Source: Salinicola corii (lineage in GTDB: Bacteria > Pseudomonadota > Gammaproteobacteria > Pseudomonadales > Halomonadaceae). From it: 64,000 bases of DNA. The stretch spans positions 62,001 through 126,000 of the forward strand of contig NZ_VTPX01000002.1 of assembly GCF_008298015.1 (NCBI RefSeq), in the 5' to 3' direction. The position numbers and the translations under genes are program-made. Below the pieces are notes generated by a model, which saw only the letters and a list, made by a program, of their open reading frames with translations, had not been told where the DNA came from and searched no databases. Of this stretch, positions 44,055-53,716 are shown piece after piece (the stretch's first letter is position 1; the number at the start of each line of letters is the position of its first letter).

Positions 44055-44468
44055 ATGAAAACGCCTCAGTCAAACAAACCCGGCGCCGACGAGCCGACCC
44101 GCACCGTGCTGCGCCTGATCGGCAGCTTTGCCGCGCCGGTGGCGATCTACCTGGTGGCATGGGAACTGGTGGCGCGGCTGATCCTCCCCGGCGTGGCCGA
44201 AGGCGGGCGCGAGTTCGTGATCAACCTGTTCAGCGTGTTGATCCCGTTCGTCGGCGTGCTGGCCAGCGTCTACCTGGCCGGCACCAGAGCCGGTCGGCTG
44301 CTGGGTGGCGGCGTGATGACGGTGTTCTTCCTCTATCTCTACGTCTCCTCCGGTGTCGTGTTCAGCTGGTTGCCGGTCGCGCTGACCCTGGGCGGTGTCG
44401 TCCTCGCGGTGGCCGTCGCCCGTTACTGCCCCACGATGAAACCCGATCTGGGCGACGCATTCGGCTAG
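44055..44468 (+). CDS. Small integral membrane protein (137 aa)
   Basis: Four hydrophobic segments are evident (LIGSFAAPVAIYLVAWELVA; NLFSVLIPFVGVLASVYLA; GGGVMTVFFLYLYVSSGVVF; WLPVALTLGGVVLAVAVARY), with short charged ends. No family is recognised. It lies 9 bases before tmcA, so the two are probably cotranscribed; a start at 44055 is the only ATG in frame near the N-terminus. Confidence 0.65.
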   Translation: MKTPQSNKPGADEPTRTVLRLIGSFAAPVAIYLVAWELVARLILPGVAEGGREFVINLFSVLIPFVGVLASVYLAGTRAGRLLGGGVMTVFFLYLYVSSGVVFSWLPVALTLGGVVLAVAVARYCPTMKPDLGDAFG

Positions 44469-44477
44469 GCTCCGCCC

Positions 44478-46817
44478 ATGGCCGCTTCGAATGCTCATCC
44501 CCCGCTCCGCGACTGGCTGGCCGGTCGCAGCGACGACCTGCGGCGCCGTCGCTGGCGAGGCGTGCTGTGGATCGCCGACGACGCGCCACAGGCGGTCCGC
44601 AAGGCGTGGGCCTGGATTGCGGCGGGACGCTGGCAGTCTCCGCTGTGGATCGGCCCCGAGTTGGCATCCTCCGGCCATGCCTTGCCATTGCCGGAGGGCG
44701 TGACGCGGCTGAGCGGCTCTCGCGCCCGCAGCCAGTTGGGCAGCGAGCACGATCTGGTGATCTTCGATGCGGTTTCCCCCGTGGCGGGATTCGATCCGGA
44801 TGCCTTCGGCGCCATCAGCGGGACCATCCTGGCCGGGGGCTGGCTGGTACTGTTGACGCCGGGACACTGGCAGCGACCGACCGACGCGGAGTGGCCGCCG
44901 GACGCCGACTACCAGCGCCTCGCGCATTGGCCTCACCCCGTGGAGACCCTCTCGGCACGATATCTTCAGCGTCTGGGCGCAAGGCTGCGCGATGACGCTC
45001 GACTCGTGGTATGGCCAGCCGACGCTGGCTTACCGGGCCCGCCTCCGAAGACGGAGACTGCCGGTTCGCCGCCCGCTGGCGTCGACAGCCACTACCCAGC
45101 GGGCGCCTGCGATGACAGCGACTGCCTGACCCGGGACCAGGCCGAAGCGGTTTCGCGACTGACGCGAATGCGGCGGCGTCGGCCGGTGGTGCTGGTGGCC
45201 GATCGCGGCCGTGGCAAGAGTGCGGCATTGGGCATCGCGGCCGCGCGTCGGCTGATGCGCGGCGAGCGACGGCTGTGGATCGCGGCATCGAGTTCGATTG
45301 CGGTGGAGGCAGTGTTCGAACATCTCCAGCGGTTACTGCCCGGCGGCGAGCGTGACGCGGGGCGTTTCGAGGTTCGCGTCGACGATCGGGACTGCCGGGT
45401 CGAGTGGCTGGCCCCGGAGCAGGTCGTTCCCGCGCTGGCGGCGCTCGATATCGACACGCAGTCGCCGCCGACGCTGTTCGTCGACGAGGCGGCAGCGATT
45501 CCCGCGGCACGTCTGGTCGACTGGTTGCGTCGCTTCCCGCGGATCGCCTTCGCCACCACGGTGCATGGCTACGAAGGCACCGGTCGCGGGTTCGAGGTTC
45601 GTCTGCGCGATGCGCTGGATCGGCTGACGCCGGAGTGGCGGCGGCTACAGCTGGATACCCCCATTCGTTGGGCGGCCGGTGACCCGCTGGAAGCGTTGAC
45701 CCGCGACCTGCTGTGCCTGGATGCCGAGATCGTCGCCGCCGAGTCCGTCGCCGCTGTCGCGAGCCCGATGCCGGTCGCCTATGTCTGGCTGGACCGGGCG
45801 GCACTCGTCCGGGACGACGACTTGCTGAGATCGATTTTCGGGCTGCTGGTGCAGGCCCACTACCGCACGTCGCCGAGCGATCTGCGACATCTGCTGGACG
45901 GACCCGATGTTCACCTGCTGGCGGCTTTCGTCGGCGACATGGTCGTCGGCATCTGCGTGGTGCAGCAGGAGGGGGGCTTCGATGCGGCTCTGGCCGACGC
46001 GATCCACCGGGGGCAACGGCGACCGCGAGGTCATCTGCTGGCGCAGTCGCTGGCCGCCCACGGCGGTTACCGGGAGGCCGCGCTCGCCAGCTGGTGGCGC
46101 ATCATGCGGATCGCCGTTCACCCGCTGGCCAGGCGCGAGGGAACCGGCTCGGCGATGATCGAGCGGGTCGCCACGGCGGCACGGGAGCGCGCTGTCGATC
46201 ATCTGGGCGTGAGCTTCGGTGCGGAGCCTTCTTTAACCCGTTTCTGGCGTCGGCAGGGGTTTCGCTCGCTGCGGATCGGGCTGACCCGGGAGGCCTCCAG
46301 CGGCGAACCGGCGCAGATGATGGCTCTGGCGCTGACGGAAGAATCGGCGCGGCTCCTCGACCGGATGCATGACGATTTCGTGCGCCATCTGCCGGACCTG
46401 CTGGCAGGTGAATTGCGGGACATGGACGCTCCCGTCGTGGCGGCCTGGCTGCATGAGGGGGCAGCGCCGGTCCTGTCCGCCGATCTCCACGAGCGACTGG
46501 CCTGGTTTGCTGCCGGCGGCGAGCTGGCCCCGGCCCGCCCCTGGTTGCGGGAAGCGTGGCTCGGCTGGTGGCGGCAACAGCCGTTGGCCGCGGTCGAGCG
46601 CTCGCTGGCGTGCGAGGAGAGCGGGCCTCCGACGCCTGGCGACCTGACGCGATCGGCGTGGGTGGCCGTCCCGGCGCTGTTCCAGTATCGCGACGAGACG
46701 CTGTTGCGGCAGGGGCGGCGCGAACGCCTGGCGACCGCGCGTGGGCTGGCGGCGGACTTGCTGGCCTGGCACTACGACCGTCGCGATGCCGGCGGCACCG
46801 CACCGGTGCCTGGCTGA
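44478..46817 (+). CDS. tmcA: tRNA(Met) cytidine acetyltransferase
   Basis: A 779-residue TmcA enzyme that makes N4-acetylcytidine at the wobble position of elongator tRNA-Met. The N-terminal DUF1726 region is followed by an RNA helicase-like module with Walker A LVADRGRGKSAALGIAA and Walker B LFVDEAAAIPAARLV, then a GNAT domain (RIAVHPLARREGTGSAMIER) and the C-terminal tRNA-binding region. Length fits (about 670-780). Confidence 0.95.
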   Translation: MAASNAHPPLRDWLAGRSDDLRRRRWRGVLWIADDAPQAVRKAWAWIAAGRWQSPLWIGPELASSGHALPLPEGVTRLSGSRARSQLGSEHDLVIFDAVSPVAGFDPDAFGAISGTILAGGWLVLLTPGHWQRPTDAEWPPDADYQRLAHWPHPVETLSARYLQRLGARLRDDARLVVWPADAGLPGPPPKTETAGSPPAGVDSHYPAGACDDSDCLTRDQAEAVSRLTRMRRRRPVVLVADRGRGKSAALGIAAARRLMRGERRLWIAASSSIAVEAVFEHLQRLLPGGERDAGRFEVRVDDRDCRVEWLAPEQVVPALAALDIDTQSPPTLFVDEAAAIPAARLVDWLRRFPRIAFATTVHGYEGTGRGFEVRLRDALDRLTPEWRRLQLDTPIRWAAGDPLEALTRDLLCLDAEIVAAESVAAVASPMPVAYVWLDRAALVRDDDLLRSIFGLLVQAHYRTSPSDLRHLLDGPDVHLLAAFVGDMVVGICVVQQEGGFDAALADAIHRGQRRPRGHLLAQSLAAHGGYREAALASWWRIMRIAVHPLARREGTGSAMIERVATAARERAVDHLGVSFGAEPSLTRFWRRQGFRSLRIGLTREASSGEPAQMMALALTEESARLLDRMHDDFVRHLPDLLAGELRDMDAPVVAAWLHEGAAPVLSADLHERLAWFAAGGELAPARPWLREAWLGWWRQQPLAAVERSLACEESGPPTPGDLTRSAWVAVPALFQYRDETLLRQGRRERLATARGLAADLLAWHYDRRDAGGTAPVPG

Positions 46818-46980
46818 GGTGCGCGAGCATTCGGCACATATGGTCAAGCCGCAGTCAGACGAGTAAGGTATTTGCACCTCAAAACGAGCCGTGGTCCGCT
46901 GGCGGCTCGGGTTTCATTCATCACTCTTTCGACACCCGTTGCGGCGAGTTGCTCGCCGCGCGACGAGGCTGGAATCGACC

Positions 46981-48456
46981 ATGAACGATCATCTGCTGCA
47001 ACTCTCCCCCGAGCCCGTGTGGCGTCATTTTCGTACGCTCTGCAATACGCCGCGCTCCTCTGGCCACGAAGCGAAGTTGATCGACACCCTGCAGCGCTGG
47101 GCCGACGACAACGGCTTGACCCATGATCGCGATAGCTACGGCAACTTGCGGATCCGCAAGGCGGCAAGTCCGGGCTGCGAGGCCGTGCCCGGCGTGATCT
47201 TGCAGGGCCATCTCGACATGGTCACGCAGGCCAACAGTGACCACCCTCACGATTTCCTCAACGATCCGCTCGATACCTACGTCGAGGATGGCTGGCTGCA
47301 TGCCCGCGGTACCACGCTGGGCGCCGACAATGGTCTCGGTGTCGCGGCGGCGCTGGCGATTCTCGAGGCGGATGACATCGACCACGGTCCGATAGAGGCG
47401 CTGTTCACGCTGGAGGAGGAGACCTCGTTGCAGGGCGCGCTGTCGCTGGACGAGAACTGGCTGGAGGGGCGCTACCTGCTCAACCTCGACTCCGAGGATC
47501 GCGGCGAAGTCTATATCGGCTGCGCCGGCGGCGCCGATGTCGTGGTCGACGCCGACTTGCCGATGCGCGGCTGCGACGAGGAGGAGGTGATGCGTCGCAT
47601 CTCACTGACCGGCCTGGTCGGCGGGCACTCCGGCGCCGATATTCACAAAGAGCGGGGCAACGCCAATCAGTTGCTGGTAAGGGCGCTGCGAGGACTGGGC
47701 GAGTTCGAGATTCGACTGGTGGGCTACCAGGGGGGCACGCTGCGCAATGCGCTGCCTCGTGAGGCGTTCGCCACCATCGTGGTGGACGAACACCATCTGC
47801 CGGCGGTGGAGCAGGCGCTCGCCGACCTGCAGGCGCTCTACCGCGAGGAGCTGGCCGGCGTCGACGACGACGTGACGCTCTCGCTGTCGCCGGCAGCGGT
47901 CTCCTGCGAGGACGTGGACGCACTGACCGACACCGCTACCCAGTTGCTGGTTTCCGCCCTCCACGCCGCGCCTTACGGTGTCGAGCGCATGAGCGTCGAG
48001 GTGCCGGGCGTGGTGGAGACCTCCAACAACCTGGGGGTGGTGTCGCTGGAGAAGGGACGCTTCCATCTCTGCGCGCTGGTGCGATCGCTGCGGGATAGCG
48101 CGACGCGCAACCTGGCGGACCGTTTCACGGCGCTGTTCGGCCTGATCGGCGCCCAGACGCGGGTCGAGAACGTCTACCCTGGCTGGACGCCCAGCGCCGA
48201 CAGCACGCTGCTGACCCGCTTTCGCCGGCTCCACCAGGAGCAGCTGGGCAGCGATCCTGCGGTGAAGGTGATCCATGCCGGCCTCGAGTGCGGCATCATC
48301 GGTGGCAAGTACCCGCAGCTGGAGATGATCTCCTTCGGCCCGGTGATTCGCGGCGCCCACTCGCCCACCGAGCGTACCGAGCTGGCCTCGGTCGAGGAGT
48401 TCTGGAAGGTGCTCAAGGCGCTGGTCGCCGACATCGCCTCCGGCAAGGCCGCCTGA
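46981..48456 (+). CDS. pepD: Aminoacyl-histidine dipeptidase (peptidase D)
   Basis: A 491-residue M20 metallopeptidase beginning MNDHLLQLSPEPVWRHFRTL at 46981. Metal ligands and catalytic residues lie in LQGHLDMVTQ (His, Asp), GADNGLGVAAALA (Asp) and FTLEEETSLQGA (Glu pair), with HAGLECGIIGGKYP in the C-terminal half. The lid domain with GLVGGHSGADIHKERGNAN is typical. It hydrolyses Xaa-His dipeptides in the cytoplasm. Confidence 0.95.
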   Translation: MNDHLLQLSPEPVWRHFRTLCNTPRSSGHEAKLIDTLQRWADDNGLTHDRDSYGNLRIRKAASPGCEAVPGVILQGHLDMVTQANSDHPHDFLNDPLDTYVEDGWLHARGTTLGADNGLGVAAALAILEADDIDHGPIEALFTLEEETSLQGALSLDENWLEGRYLLNLDSEDRGEVYIGCAGGADVVVDADLPMRGCDEEEVMRRISLTGLVGGHSGADIHKERGNANQLLVRALRGLGEFEIRLVGYQGGTLRNALPREAFATIVVDEHHLPAVEQALADLQALYREELAGVDDDVTLSLSPAAVSCEDVDALTDTATQLLVSALHAAPYGVERMSVEVPGVVETSNNLGVVSLEKGRFHLCALVRSLRDSATRNLADRFTALFGLIGAQTRVENVYPGWTPSADSTLLTRFRRLHQEQLGSDPAVKVIHAGLECGIIGGKYPQLEMISFGPVIRGAHSPTERTELASVEEFWKVLKALVADIASGKAA

Positions 48457-48835
48457 CACCGATCCGAAAACGGATAGGGCGAGTGGTTCCCTCGAAGCAA
48501 TGCGTTCCCGCCGGGTCGCTCTCAGGAGGACCGCTCGCCATGGTGAGGCCCCACTCCCCAAGCGCTCTACTGCCAAGGCCCCGTCCGTGCCGAGCCGAAT
48601 GGCCGGCCAGCACACTTCTCGAACCCGCCAACGCAACATCCTGCCAGGTGTTCCCCAGCTCAAGTAGTTTTGCATAACGCAGCGGCCAACGGGTACTGCA
48701 AGAGGCCGCGCAGCATGAGTATCTTTACGCCAATCCGCATCGATCCATTGCCATGAATCAGACGGCCAGCACGGGGGCGGATCTCTCTTTTACGAACGGC
48801 GGCAATACAGGTAGCAAAAGAGCGATAAAAACGCC
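48457..48835. other. Intergenic region between convergent genes
   Basis: About 380 bases with no supported gene. pepD (plus) and the App1-like gene (minus) converge here, but no strong terminator hairpin with a T-run was seen. Minor frames on both strands look non-coding. Confidence 0.4.
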
Positions 48836-50014
48836 TTATTGCTGCTGCTGGCGGTGCGTGTCCTCGCGTACCGCTTCGCAGCCCTCTTCCGAGATATAGC
48901 CTTTCGCCAGCGCGTGCTCGGCGATGCTGACGCTATCCCGGGCGAGGATCAGTTCGCAACCGGCGTGCCTGACTTCATTGGCCAGGGCTTCGATCGCGGC
49001 GTCCCGCTCCGGGTCGTCGTCCACCTTGCGAATGTAGATGGCGCGGACGCGATCCGGGTGCATTTTGACGATCTCGGTGTAGACCTCTGGATCGCGCTGG
49101 CCGCTGTCGCCGATCAGAATGAACGGCAGCGTGTCGTAGAGCGATAGCATGTTGCAGATGACGTCGGACTTGTGATCCTCGGCCTTGCGTGGCCAGGGCC
49201 GCTTGAGCGTCATGCCCCACTCGCGCAGGAACAGGATCGGCCCGACCGGGATACGGTTCATGTTGAAGAACATCTCGAGAACTTCGTAGATGCTCCAGGG
49301 CCCCCGCGAGACATACAGCATCGGGCGTTTGCGATTGCCCTCGGCACCGCCGTAGAGCGCGCGATACAGCGCCGCGACGCCGGGGAAGGCCGTGCGTTGG
49401 TCCGCCTTCTCCATGAATAGCCGATAGAGCATCTTCAGCTTGTTGGCGACACCGGTGTACATCACCGTATCGTCGATATCGCTGATCACGATCAGATCGG
49501 TGCTCGCCGGCGGAATGTAGATCTCGGTCTCGGTGCTGATGGCGTCATCCTCGGAGACGACCTGCAGCTTGACCGAGTGCCAGGTCGCTTCGGCCGGAAG
49601 CGTGTGCGTGATATCGATATGGGCGTGGAAGTAACCGTCACGATCGGTGGTGACGGTGGCATGGGTCGCGCCGAGCCGGATGTCGACACGCGCATCCCTG
49701 ACGCCATGCCTGACCAGGCGACGCGTGACGTCGACCAGATCGCGCGCCGTCCCTCCTTTCTCCCACTTCATCAAGCGTCCGGGCTGGCGGAAGACACGGC
49801 CCATGATGAAGGCTTCCGTATGCGAGCCGTAGCCGCGATAAGGATGTACGATCACACCACCCTCGCCCTTGTCGCCTCCGCGCATGGGGCGGATGAACAG
49901 GCGAACCAGCTTCTTGGTGAAGTGGACGAGCTTGGTCACGAACAGCCGAGGGAGCGATCCAGCGCGGGCGGTTTCGGAGGCAGTGTCGGAAGCGTGGGGC
50001 ACGATAGCTGGCAA
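48836..50014 (-). CDS. App1-like phosphatidate phosphatase domain protein (DUF2183)
   Basis: A 392-residue HAD-like protein. An N-terminal beta domain (residues 60-165, GRVFRQPGRL, VDIRLGATHATVTTDRDGYF) is followed by the DUF2183 domain: VISDIDDTVMYTGVANKLK with the DxDDT nucleophile pair, YVSRGPWSIYEVLEMFF and FILIGDSGQRDPEVYTEIV. The yeast relative App1 dephosphorylates phosphatidate. In bacteria the substrate is unknown. Ends in a glutamine run (QQQQ). Confidence 0.88.
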   Translation of the reverse strand: MPAIVPHASDTASETARAGSLPRLFVTKLVHFTKKLVRLFIRPMRGGDKGEGGVIVHPYRGYGSHTEAFIMGRVFRQPGRLMKWEKGGTARDLVDVTRRLVRHGVRDARVDIRLGATHATVTTDRDGYFHAHIDITHTLPAEATWHSVKLQVVSEDDAISTETEIYIPPASTDLIVISDIDDTVMYTGVANKLKMLYRLFMEKADQRTAFPGVAALYRALYGGAEGNRKRPMLYVSRGPWSIYEVLEMFFNMNRIPVGPILFLREWGMTLKRPWPRKAEDHKSDVICNMLSLYDTLPFILIGDSGQRDPEVYTEIVKMHPDRVRAIYIRKVDDDPERDAAIEALANEVRHAGCELILARDSVSIAEHALAKGYISEEGCEAVREDTHRQQQQ

Positions 50015-50081
50015 TCCTCGGTCTGATCAACGAAGAGTATGGGAACTCGCGGGTTATCGTGCAAAGTCTCGGCCCATTGGT

Positions 50082-50510
50082 CTATTCCTCGAGCGCTTCC
50101 AGCGCTGTCAATCGATGCTGCTCCGAGATGATTTCGGCATCGAGTCTCTTGAGTTTGCGCTGGTGTTTGGCGATATCCTCCCGGTCGTCATCCTGCGTGG
50201 CTTCGTCGAGCGCTTCGCGCTGCTCCTTGCGTTCATCTTCAAGATCCGCAAGCGTTTGGCGGCTGTCGTCGATCAATGAAGCCGTCGTGCAGTGCTCCTC
50301 GACGGCGCTCAGCGCGCGACGCAGCCCTGCGGCATGGTGAGACTGACCGCTGGCATTGGCTTGCGCGAGCTGCTGCTCCAGATGCTTGCGCTTGGCATCG
50401 CAGCCGATATCGGACGCTACGGCCTGCGAGGTCATCGGAAGCGTGAGGATTAGGGCGACAGCGCAGCGGAAGATCGTCGGCCTCGGGAAGAAGTGGGTGT
50501 CGGCAAGCAT
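50082..50510 (-). CDS. DUF1090 family exported protein
   Basis: A 142-residue protein starting MLADTHFFPR at 50510, after GGAG. A signal peptide ends at VASD/IGCDAK or nearby. The body is highly charged and probably helical (LEQQLAQANASGQSHHAAGL; DLEDERKEQREALDEA; LKRLDAEIISEQHRLTALE), matching YqjC/DUF1090 periplasmic proteins of unknown function. Confidence 0.82.
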   Translation of the reverse strand: MLADTHFFPRPTIFRCAVALILTLPMTSQAVASDIGCDAKRKHLEQQLAQANASGQSHHAAGLRRALSAVEEHCTTASLIDDSRQTLADLEDERKEQREALDEATQDDDREDIAKHQRKLKRLDAEIISEQHRLTALEALEE

Positions 50511-50567
50511 GCGGGACTCCAGGTCAGGATCCGGCGGGCAGCCGGAAGAGCGGGGCGTTGGCCCACG

Positions 50568-50593
50568 AAAAACGCCCACCTTCGGGTGGGCGT
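50568..50593 (-). terminator. Rho-independent terminator after the PfpI-like gene
   Basis: On the minus strand ACGCCCACC pairs with GGTGGGCGT around the CGAA tetraloop (TTCG on the plus strand), followed by five T residues. It ends the transcript of the PfpI/DJ-1 gene. Confidence 0.88.
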
Positions 50594-50618
50594 CCGGACG
50601 GTCATTGTCGAGCGTCGA

Positions 50619-51182
50619 TCAGGCGTGCTGCTTGCTGTGCCGGCCCTCGGCCAACTCTTCCAGCAACTTGCCGTTGAAGTCGTCGAGATCCTTCGGCGTG
50701 CGGCTGGTGACCAGGCCGCTGTCGACCACGACCGATTCGTCGAACCACTGGGCGCCGGCATTTTTCAGATCCTGCGCGACCGAGGGCACCGAGGTCATCT
50801 TGCGGCCCTCGACGACGCCGGCGTTGATCAGGATCCACGGTGCGTGACAGATCGCCGCGACCGGCTTGCCGGCTTCGAAGAAGTGCCTGACTAACGCCAG
50901 GGCCTTGTCGTTGAGTCGCAGCGTATCAGGGTTGAACAGACCACCCGGCAGCACCAGGGCATGGTAGTCGGATTCGTTGACCGCATCGAGACTCTTGTCC
51001 GCCTCGTAGGTGTCGCCCCAATCCGTCTCGGCCCAGGCGCGAATGCCCTTGCCGTCCGGGGTGATAACGTGAGTCTCGACGCCTTGGCCTTGCAGCGCGG
51101 CACTAGGGGAGGAAAGTTCTGACTCCTCGAAGCCGTTGGCGGCGAGGATTGCGACACGCTTGCCGTTGAGTTGCTGAGCCAT
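50619..51182 (-). CDS. DJ-1/PfpI family protein (deglycase-like)
   Basis: A 187-residue protein starting MAQQLNGKRVAILAANGFEE at 51182, after a purine-rich TCAAGATGGC region. The nucleophilic cysteine is in AAICHAPWILIN and the acidic partner in NGFEESEL. This matches PfpI/YhbO-type proteins, implicated in protein deglycation and stress tolerance. The 3' terminator at 50568 fits a single-gene unit. Confidence 0.93.
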   Translation of the reverse strand: MAQQLNGKRVAILAANGFEESELSSPSAALQGQGVETHVITPDGKGIRAWAETDWGDTYEADKSLDAVNESDYHALVLPGGLFNPDTLRLNDKALALVRHFFEAGKPVAAICHAPWILINAGVVEGRKMTSVPSVAQDLKNAGAQWFDESVVVDSGLVTSRTPKDLDDFNGKLLEELAEGRHSKQHA

Positions 51183-51421
51183 CTTGACCTCCTGGTCTTG
51201 ATATAGCGGCTTGATGTTTCGATGAATAGCAAGCCCATGGGCCATCCCGGTCCATGTCTCGGCTTACCTCGAAAGTTTGGGATAGTCTGGGCAAAGTTCA
51301 AGGAAAAACGCGCGTTGGACACTCCCGGTCTGGAGCTCGCGGCTTGCGCGCCGGCGCCGACTCGGGGATGGTGGCCGCCGCGGGGTGGCGAGTGGGCGCC
51401 AGGTCAAGAGGAAGCGATGCG

Positions 51422-52978
51422 ATGAATGGCGGAGTGGGGGAATGGCTGTTGCAGTCGGCCGGCGGGCTCGTCCTGACCGGTGGCCTGGTGACGATCCTGA
51501 TCGGCGTCGTGGTGTGGCAGCGCCAGCGTTTCGCACGCGAGCGCGACAGCCTGCTGACGCGGCTCCAGGCCAGCGAGGCACAGTGCCAGCGCCTGGAGCA
51601 GGAGTTGGCCCAGAGCGACGGCCAGCAGGACGATCTGCGCGAGCGCCAGGCGCAACTGCAGCAGCAGCTCGGCACCCGCGAGCAGCAAATCGAGGCCCTC
51701 AACGAGCGCCTGGCGACACTGCGCGAGCAGTACGGTCGGCTCGAGACCCGCCACGAGCAGCAGCAGAATCAGCACGCGGAACAGCTCCAGTTGCTGGAGC
51801 AGGCGAAGACGCGAATGGGGCACGAGTTCGAATCGCTTGCCGGGCGCATCTTCGACGAGCGCCAGCGCGCCTACAGCGCCCAGAGCCGGGACAGCCTGGA
51901 AGCCTTGCTGAAACCGTTTCGCGAGCAGGTCAGCGGCTTTCGCCAGCGTTTCGAGGAGCTTCACGGCCAGGAAGTGCGCGAACGCACCACGCTCAAGGTG
52001 CAGATCGATCAACTCGCCTCGCTCAACCGCCAGATCACCGAAGAGGCCGCCAATCTCACCCGCGCCCTCAAGGGCGACAAGAAGATGCAGGGCAACTGGG
52101 GCGAAATGATGCTGGAGTCGGTACTGGAGCGCTCGGGCCTGCGCCGCGACATCGAATACCGGCGCGAAGTCTCGATCGACGGCGAGCAGGGTCGCCAGCG
52201 CCCGGATGCGGTCATCTACCTGCCCGACGACAAGCACCTGATCGTCGATGCCAAGGTTTCGCTCAACGCCTACGTGCGCTACGTCAACGCCGAGGACGAG
52301 ACCGAGCGCGAGCAGGCGCTACGCGCGCACGTTCAAGCGGTGAGAAGCCATATCGACGCCCTCTCCGGACGCGACTATCCGCGATTGCCGGGACTGCGTT
52401 CGCCCGATTTCGTATTCTTGTTCATGCCGGTCGAACCGGCCTTCGCGGTCGCCTTCCAGCATGACGAAAGCCTGTTTCAAGAGGCTTTCTCCCGCGACAT
52501 CATCGTGGTTACGCCGACCACACTGCTGGCCAGCCTGCGCACTGTGGCAAGCCTGTGGAATCTGGAACGCCAGAACGAGAACGCGCGCCATATCGCCGAG
52601 CGTGCCGGCAAGCTACTCGACAAGTTCCAGGGGTTCGTGTCGAGCCTCGAGGATGTCGGCCGCCACCTGGGCCGAGCACAGGGCAGCTACGATCAGGCGA
52701 TGGGACGGCTATCGACCGGGCAGGGCAGCCTGGTCGGTCAGGCGCTGGCACTCAACAAACTGGGCGTGCGGATGAAGCGCGACCTTCCGGCGCACCTGAC
52801 CCGGGATGCCGATGTCGATGCAGAGGGCGATGTCGCTGACGAAGCGGGTCACCCTGGAGGCGACGATGGCTCACGACGGGTCGGTGACGCCGTCCGCGAC
52901 GACCAGCCTCCCGATAGCCAATCTCGTGATGACCAGCCTGAGGATGCCCGTCCTGGCAATGACAGCCCGGCATCGTGA
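51422..52978 (+). CDS. rmuC: DNA recombination protein RmuC
   Basis: A 518-residue protein starting MNGGVGEWLLQSAGGLVLTG at 51422. It has an N-terminal membrane anchor, a glutamine/glutamate-rich coiled coil (about residues 40-200) and the RmuC nuclease-like domain (QGNWGEMMLESVLERSGL, PDAVIYLPDDKHLIVDAKVS, FLFMPVEPAFAVA). The Asp-x-Lys in VDAKVS resembles a restriction-endonuclease-fold active site. The C-terminal tail is acidic. Upstream codons back to 51254 overlap the divergent gene's leader and are not family-like. Confidence 0.94.
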   Translation: MNGGVGEWLLQSAGGLVLTGGLVTILIGVVVWQRQRFARERDSLLTRLQASEAQCQRLEQELAQSDGQQDDLRERQAQLQQQLGTREQQIEALNERLATLREQYGRLETRHEQQQNQHAEQLQLLEQAKTRMGHEFESLAGRIFDERQRAYSAQSRDSLEALLKPFREQVSGFRQRFEELHGQEVRERTTLKVQIDQLASLNRQITEEAANLTRALKGDKKMQGNWGEMMLESVLERSGLRRDIEYRREVSIDGEQGRQRPDAVIYLPDDKHLIVDAKVSLNAYVRYVNAEDETEREQALRAHVQAVRSHIDALSGRDYPRLPGLRSPDFVFLFMPVEPAFAVAFQHDESLFQEAFSRDIIVVTPTTLLASLRTVASLWNLERQNENARHIAERAGKLLDKFQGFVSSLEDVGRHLGRAQGSYDQAMGRLSTGQGSLVGQALALNKLGVRMKRDLPAHLTRDADVDAEGDVADEAGHPGGDDGSRRVGDAVRDDQPPDSQSRDDQPEDARPGNDSPAS

Positions 52979-52985
52979 ACGCAGA

Positions 52986-53006
52986 CCGCCGCCCGTGGGG
53001 CGGCGG
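52986..53006. terminator. GC-rich hairpin between rmuC and dps
   Basis: CCGCCGCCC pairs with GGGCGGCGG around GTG between two convergent genes. It has no T-run, so termination function is uncertain. Confidence 0.5.
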
Positions 53007-53056
53007 CTGTCAGGCGCGCTCGATCATGAGCGTTGATCGGTTCGGAAGAGAGGTGA

Positions 53057-53536
53057 TCAACCCAGATAGGCGTTGAGCATCCACACGGTCTTCTCCTGCT
53101 CGCGTATATAGTCGCTGGCCAGGGAGGCGGTGCCTTCGTCGTCGGCGTCGCTGGCCTGGGAGAGCAGCTCGCGCTGGAGTTCGATCAGGACCTGAAAACC
53201 CTTCACCAGACCCTGGACGCACTGCTTGCCGTCGGCGACCTGCTTGTCCTCCTGAATCTGGGAAACCTTGGCGTAGTCGCTGTAGGCGTGCAGCGGCTGG
53301 TAACCCAGGGTCAGGATGCGCTCAGCCACTTCGTCGACCTTGGTCAGCAGGTCGGTGTAGATCTCTTCGAACTTGGCGTGGAGCTCGAAGAACTGCTCGC
53401 CCTTGACGTTCCAGTGGTAGCCGCGGGTGTTCATGTAGAACACTTGGTAGTTGGCGAGCAGCGTGTTGAGCTTCTCCGCGAGCTGCTCGGCGCTGGAGGT
53501 GTGCAGACCGATGGCATTGGTATCGATGTCGGACAT
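53057..53536 (-). CDS. dps: Dps family ferritin-like protein
   Basis: A 159-residue Dps protein that forms a 12-mer, stores iron and protects DNA under oxidative stress. YHWNVKGEQFFELHAKFEEIY and DEVAERILTLG are the Dps signatures with ferroxidase His and Asp/Glu residues. GGAGAGATACC precedes the ATG at 53536. Confidence 0.95.
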   Translation of the reverse strand: MSDIDTNAIGLHTSSAEQLAEKLNTLLANYQVFYMNTRGYHWNVKGEQFFELHAKFEEIYTDLLTKVDEVAERILTLGYQPLHAYSDYAKVSQIQEDKQVADGKQCVQGLVKGFQVLIELQRELLSQASDADDEGTASLASDYIREQEKTVWMLNAYLG

Positions 53537-53716
53537 GGTATCTCTCCTGAAAGGTGATGGTGACAGTGTAACCGGGCGCCCTGCGGAGCCCCATCCAAGT
53601 GTCGATATGGCGTGGATAGCGTCGTTCTATCAGGACGTTAAGCGCGTTCCGTATCAAGGTATATCAGGGCCACATGACGACAATACAAGCCTTGCGGAAG
53701 ATCGCCCGCCGGCGCG